Source of the DNA: Candidatus Methanophagales archaeon
Lineage (GTDB): Archaea > Halobacteriota > Syntropharchaeia > Alkanophagales > Methanospirareceae
Length of the DNA: 7,235 nucleotides
Assembly: GCA_021161765.1 (NCBI GenBank)
Contig: JAGGZZ010000247.1
Coordinates: 1 to 7,235, forward strand
Direction of reading: 5' to 3'
The notes beneath the pieces are model-generated. The model worked only from the letters and a program-made list of their open reading frames with translations. It had not been told where the DNA came from and searched no databases. Both the position numbers and the translations under genes were made by a program. This document shows positions 6,230 through 7,235 of this stretch, piece after piece (within the stretch, counting starts at the first letter, position 1; each line of letters begins with the position of its first letter).

Positions 6230-6370
6230 ATGCACATAATAGAAGATGAGCTTGCTACATCTACCAACACTTTGCCTAACAGCGCATATCTGGCTTCGTG
6301 CCTTTGGCACGCCGTCCAAATTTCCCTTCGGGGAACTTCGGATACGCTCAAAACGTTAGCCCAAAAATAT
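6230..6370 (+). other. open frame running through attC into the peptidase frame
   Basis: GAGGTG at 6220-6225 precedes an ATG at 6230 by four bases. The frame stays open for 47 codons, through the whole attC at 6274-6361, and joins the peptidase ATG at 6371 in phase. The residues it encodes are an attC translation and look non-functional. It could act as a translated leader delivering ribosomes to the peptidase start, which lacks its own ribosome site, or it may be coincidence. It should not be annotated as part of the mature peptidase. Confidence 0.4.
6274..6361 (+). repeat. attC site of cassette 4
   Basis: Left box GCCTAAC (6274-6280), right box GTTAGCC (6355-6361). The inner arms AGCG-CA-TATC (6281-6290) and GATACGCT (6341-6348) pair with two unpaired bases on the left arm, as in folded attC. 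The interior contains GTGCC-TTT-GGCAC (6299-6311) and CCC-TTCG-GGG (6324-6333) hairpins. The left end TAACAGCG-ATAT resembles the cassette 2 site. Confidence 0.85.
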
Positions 6371-7235
6371 ATGATGAATAACAAAATTATATTTTATATC
6401 CTTTCAATACTGATAATTATTATTCTAATCGGATGTTCAAAAAACGTTCCTGATTTCAACCGCGAAGCTGCCTTCCAATACTTAAAAAAGCAATGCTCAT
6501 TCGGACCAAGAAACCCAAATTCCGATGGACATCTTCTTTGCAAAAATTATATTATTAACTTTCTTGAAGAGAATGGAGCAGAAGTAAAAACAGAGAAATT
6601 CTCTGAAAAAATTAGGGGAAAAACCTACAATTTTACAAACATAATCGCTTCCTATTATCCGAGAAAAAGAGCAAGGATTTTTATCGGCGCACATTGGGAT
6701 ACTCGACCCTGGGCAGATTTGGATAGTGTGGAAGCAAATAGGAATTTACCCATTTCTGGTGCAAATGATGGAGCATCTGGAGTGGCTGTACTACTTCATC
6801 TTGCTGAAATATTGAATAAATATGAGACACATGTTTATGGAATAGACCTGCTCTTTTTTGATGGCGAAGATGCTGGAACTCCTGGCTCAAATGATGAATG
6901 GTGTCTGGGTTCAAAATATTTTGTGAACAATTACAAAGGCAGAGAACCGGAAGCAGTAATCATAATTGATATGATTGGAGACAAAGACTTGAATATAAAG
7001 ATTGAAGGCTATTCTTATAGAAGTTCTCCAGAATTAGTAGAACAAATCTGGAAGATTGCAAGGTCACAAAATATATCAAATTTTAACACAAAAATTTCTG
7101 ACTTCATATATGATGACCATTATCCGTTTTTAGAAAAAGGATTTAATGCCATTGATATAATTGATTTTGATTATCCCTACTGGCATACCTTGCAAGATAC
7201 ACCTGATAAATGCAGTGCTCAAAGTCTGCAAATAA
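6356..7235 (+). mobile_element. integron gene cassette 5, right end outside the window
   Basis: It begins after the G of the right box at 6355-6361. Its gene starts only 15 bases inside the boundary and runs off the window, so the attC of this cassette is not seen. It could be the last cassette or even non-cassette sequence. Confidence 0.5.
6371..7235 (+). CDS. M28-family lipoprotein peptidase, glutaminyl-cyclase-like (3' partial)
   Basis: 288 residues are present and the frame is open at the window end, probably lacking a short C-terminal tail. The N-terminus is a lipoprotein signal: hydrophobic 5-20, then lipobox LIGC with C22 as the lipidated residue, so the enzyme is membrane-anchored outside the cytoplasm. 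The body follows the M28/type II glutaminyl cyclase pattern: GAHWDTRP (H108, D110), GANDGASG (D133), LFFDGEDAG (E166, D167), LGSKYF (179-184), IDMIGD (D200), IYDDHYPFLEKG (D248, D249) and WHTLQDT (H272). The FFDGE, DDH-PFL and WHT segments match cyclases that form N-terminal pyroglutamate, but aminopeptidase activity cannot be excluded. The second acid after FFDGE is D where animal enzymes have E. There is no Shine-Dalgarno before the paired ATGs at 6371 and 6374, and the gene starts 15 bases after the cassette edge. Confidence 0.87.
   Translation, partial: MMNNKIIFYILSILIIIILIGCSKNVPDFNREAAFQYLKKQCSFGPRNPNSDGHLLCKNYIINFLEENGAEVKTEKFSEKIRGKTYNFTNIIASYYPRKRARIFIGAHWDTRPWADLDSVEANRNLPISGANDGASGVAVLLHLAEILNKYETHVYGIDLLFFDGEDAGTPGSNDEWCLGSKYFVNNYKGREPEAVIIIDMIGDKDLNIKIEGYSYRSSPELVEQIWKIARSQNISNFNTKISDFIYDDHYPFLEKGFNAIDIIDFDYPYWHTLQDTPDKCSAQSLQI

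Larger units (their letters stand above)
5456..6355 (+). mobile_element. integron gene cassette 4 (flavodoxin-like protein)
   Basis: A 900-base cassette bounded by right boxes at 5455-5461 and 6355-6361. It holds a GC-rich central gene flanked by a leader of about 100 bases and a tail of about 240 bases before its attC. The composition contrast suggests a composite origin. Confidence 0.6.

Noticed and set aside
6681..6914. Minus-strand ORF of 77 codons
   Set aside because: It lies opposite the peptidase metal-binding motifs and has no ribosome site or domain.
1..7235. CRISPR array, tRNA or rRNA genes, insertion sequence
   Set aside because: The repeats are dissimilar, widely spaced and each tied to a gene end. 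No cloverleaf, rRNA-like stretch, transposase or terminal inverted repeats were seen.

Overview
The window reads as part of an integron gene-cassette array. It holds six sizeable genes, all on the + strand. Most are AT-rich and functionally unrelated, and they are separated by short structured elements with the hallmarks of attC recombination sites. Each element has a left 7-mer ending in AAC, a right 7-mer of the GTTRRRY type (two of the five vary), and an imperfect palindrome between them. Taking the cut after the G of each right box, I delimit four complete cassettes (85-2232, 2233-3086, 3087-5455, 5456-6355) and one entering from 6356 that is cut by the window end. All sites lie 3' of their gene on the same strand, so any integrase and attI would lie to the left, outside the window.

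Layout. Bases 1-93 hold an atypical attC-like element closing a cassette outside the window. Cassette 1 carries a single OLD-family ATPase/TOPRIM nuclease. Cassette 2 carries a protein with an abortive-infection C-terminal (HEPN-like) domain. Cassette 3 carries a two-gene restriction-modification system, an M.TaqI-like adenine methyltransferase and an R.TaqI-like endonuclease coupled by an ATGA overlap and expected to act on TCGA. Cassette 4 carries a GC-rich flavodoxin-like gene, with a possible leader or gene-remnant ORF before it and an apparently non-coding tail. Cassette 5 starts a lipoprotein-type M28 peptidase or glutaminyl-cyclase-like enzyme that lacks only its C-terminal end.

Together. 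Three adjacent cassettes encode proteins of anti-phage families (OLD nuclease, Abi/HEPN protein, type II R-M), so this is a small defence cluster carried as mobile cassettes. The flavodoxin and peptidase cassettes have no visible link to it. The genes are not an ordinary operon; they probably share position and recombination history rather than a pathway.

Organism. This is a bacterium with an AT-rich genome and Shine-Dalgarno sites on several genes (GGAGG, AAGGAG, AGGAGGTG). The lipobox on the peptidase is compatible with an envelope-anchored protein of a diderm bacterium. I cannot name a lineage from the sequence. The mixed attC types and the GC-rich flavodoxin gene suggest cassettes drawn from more than one source.
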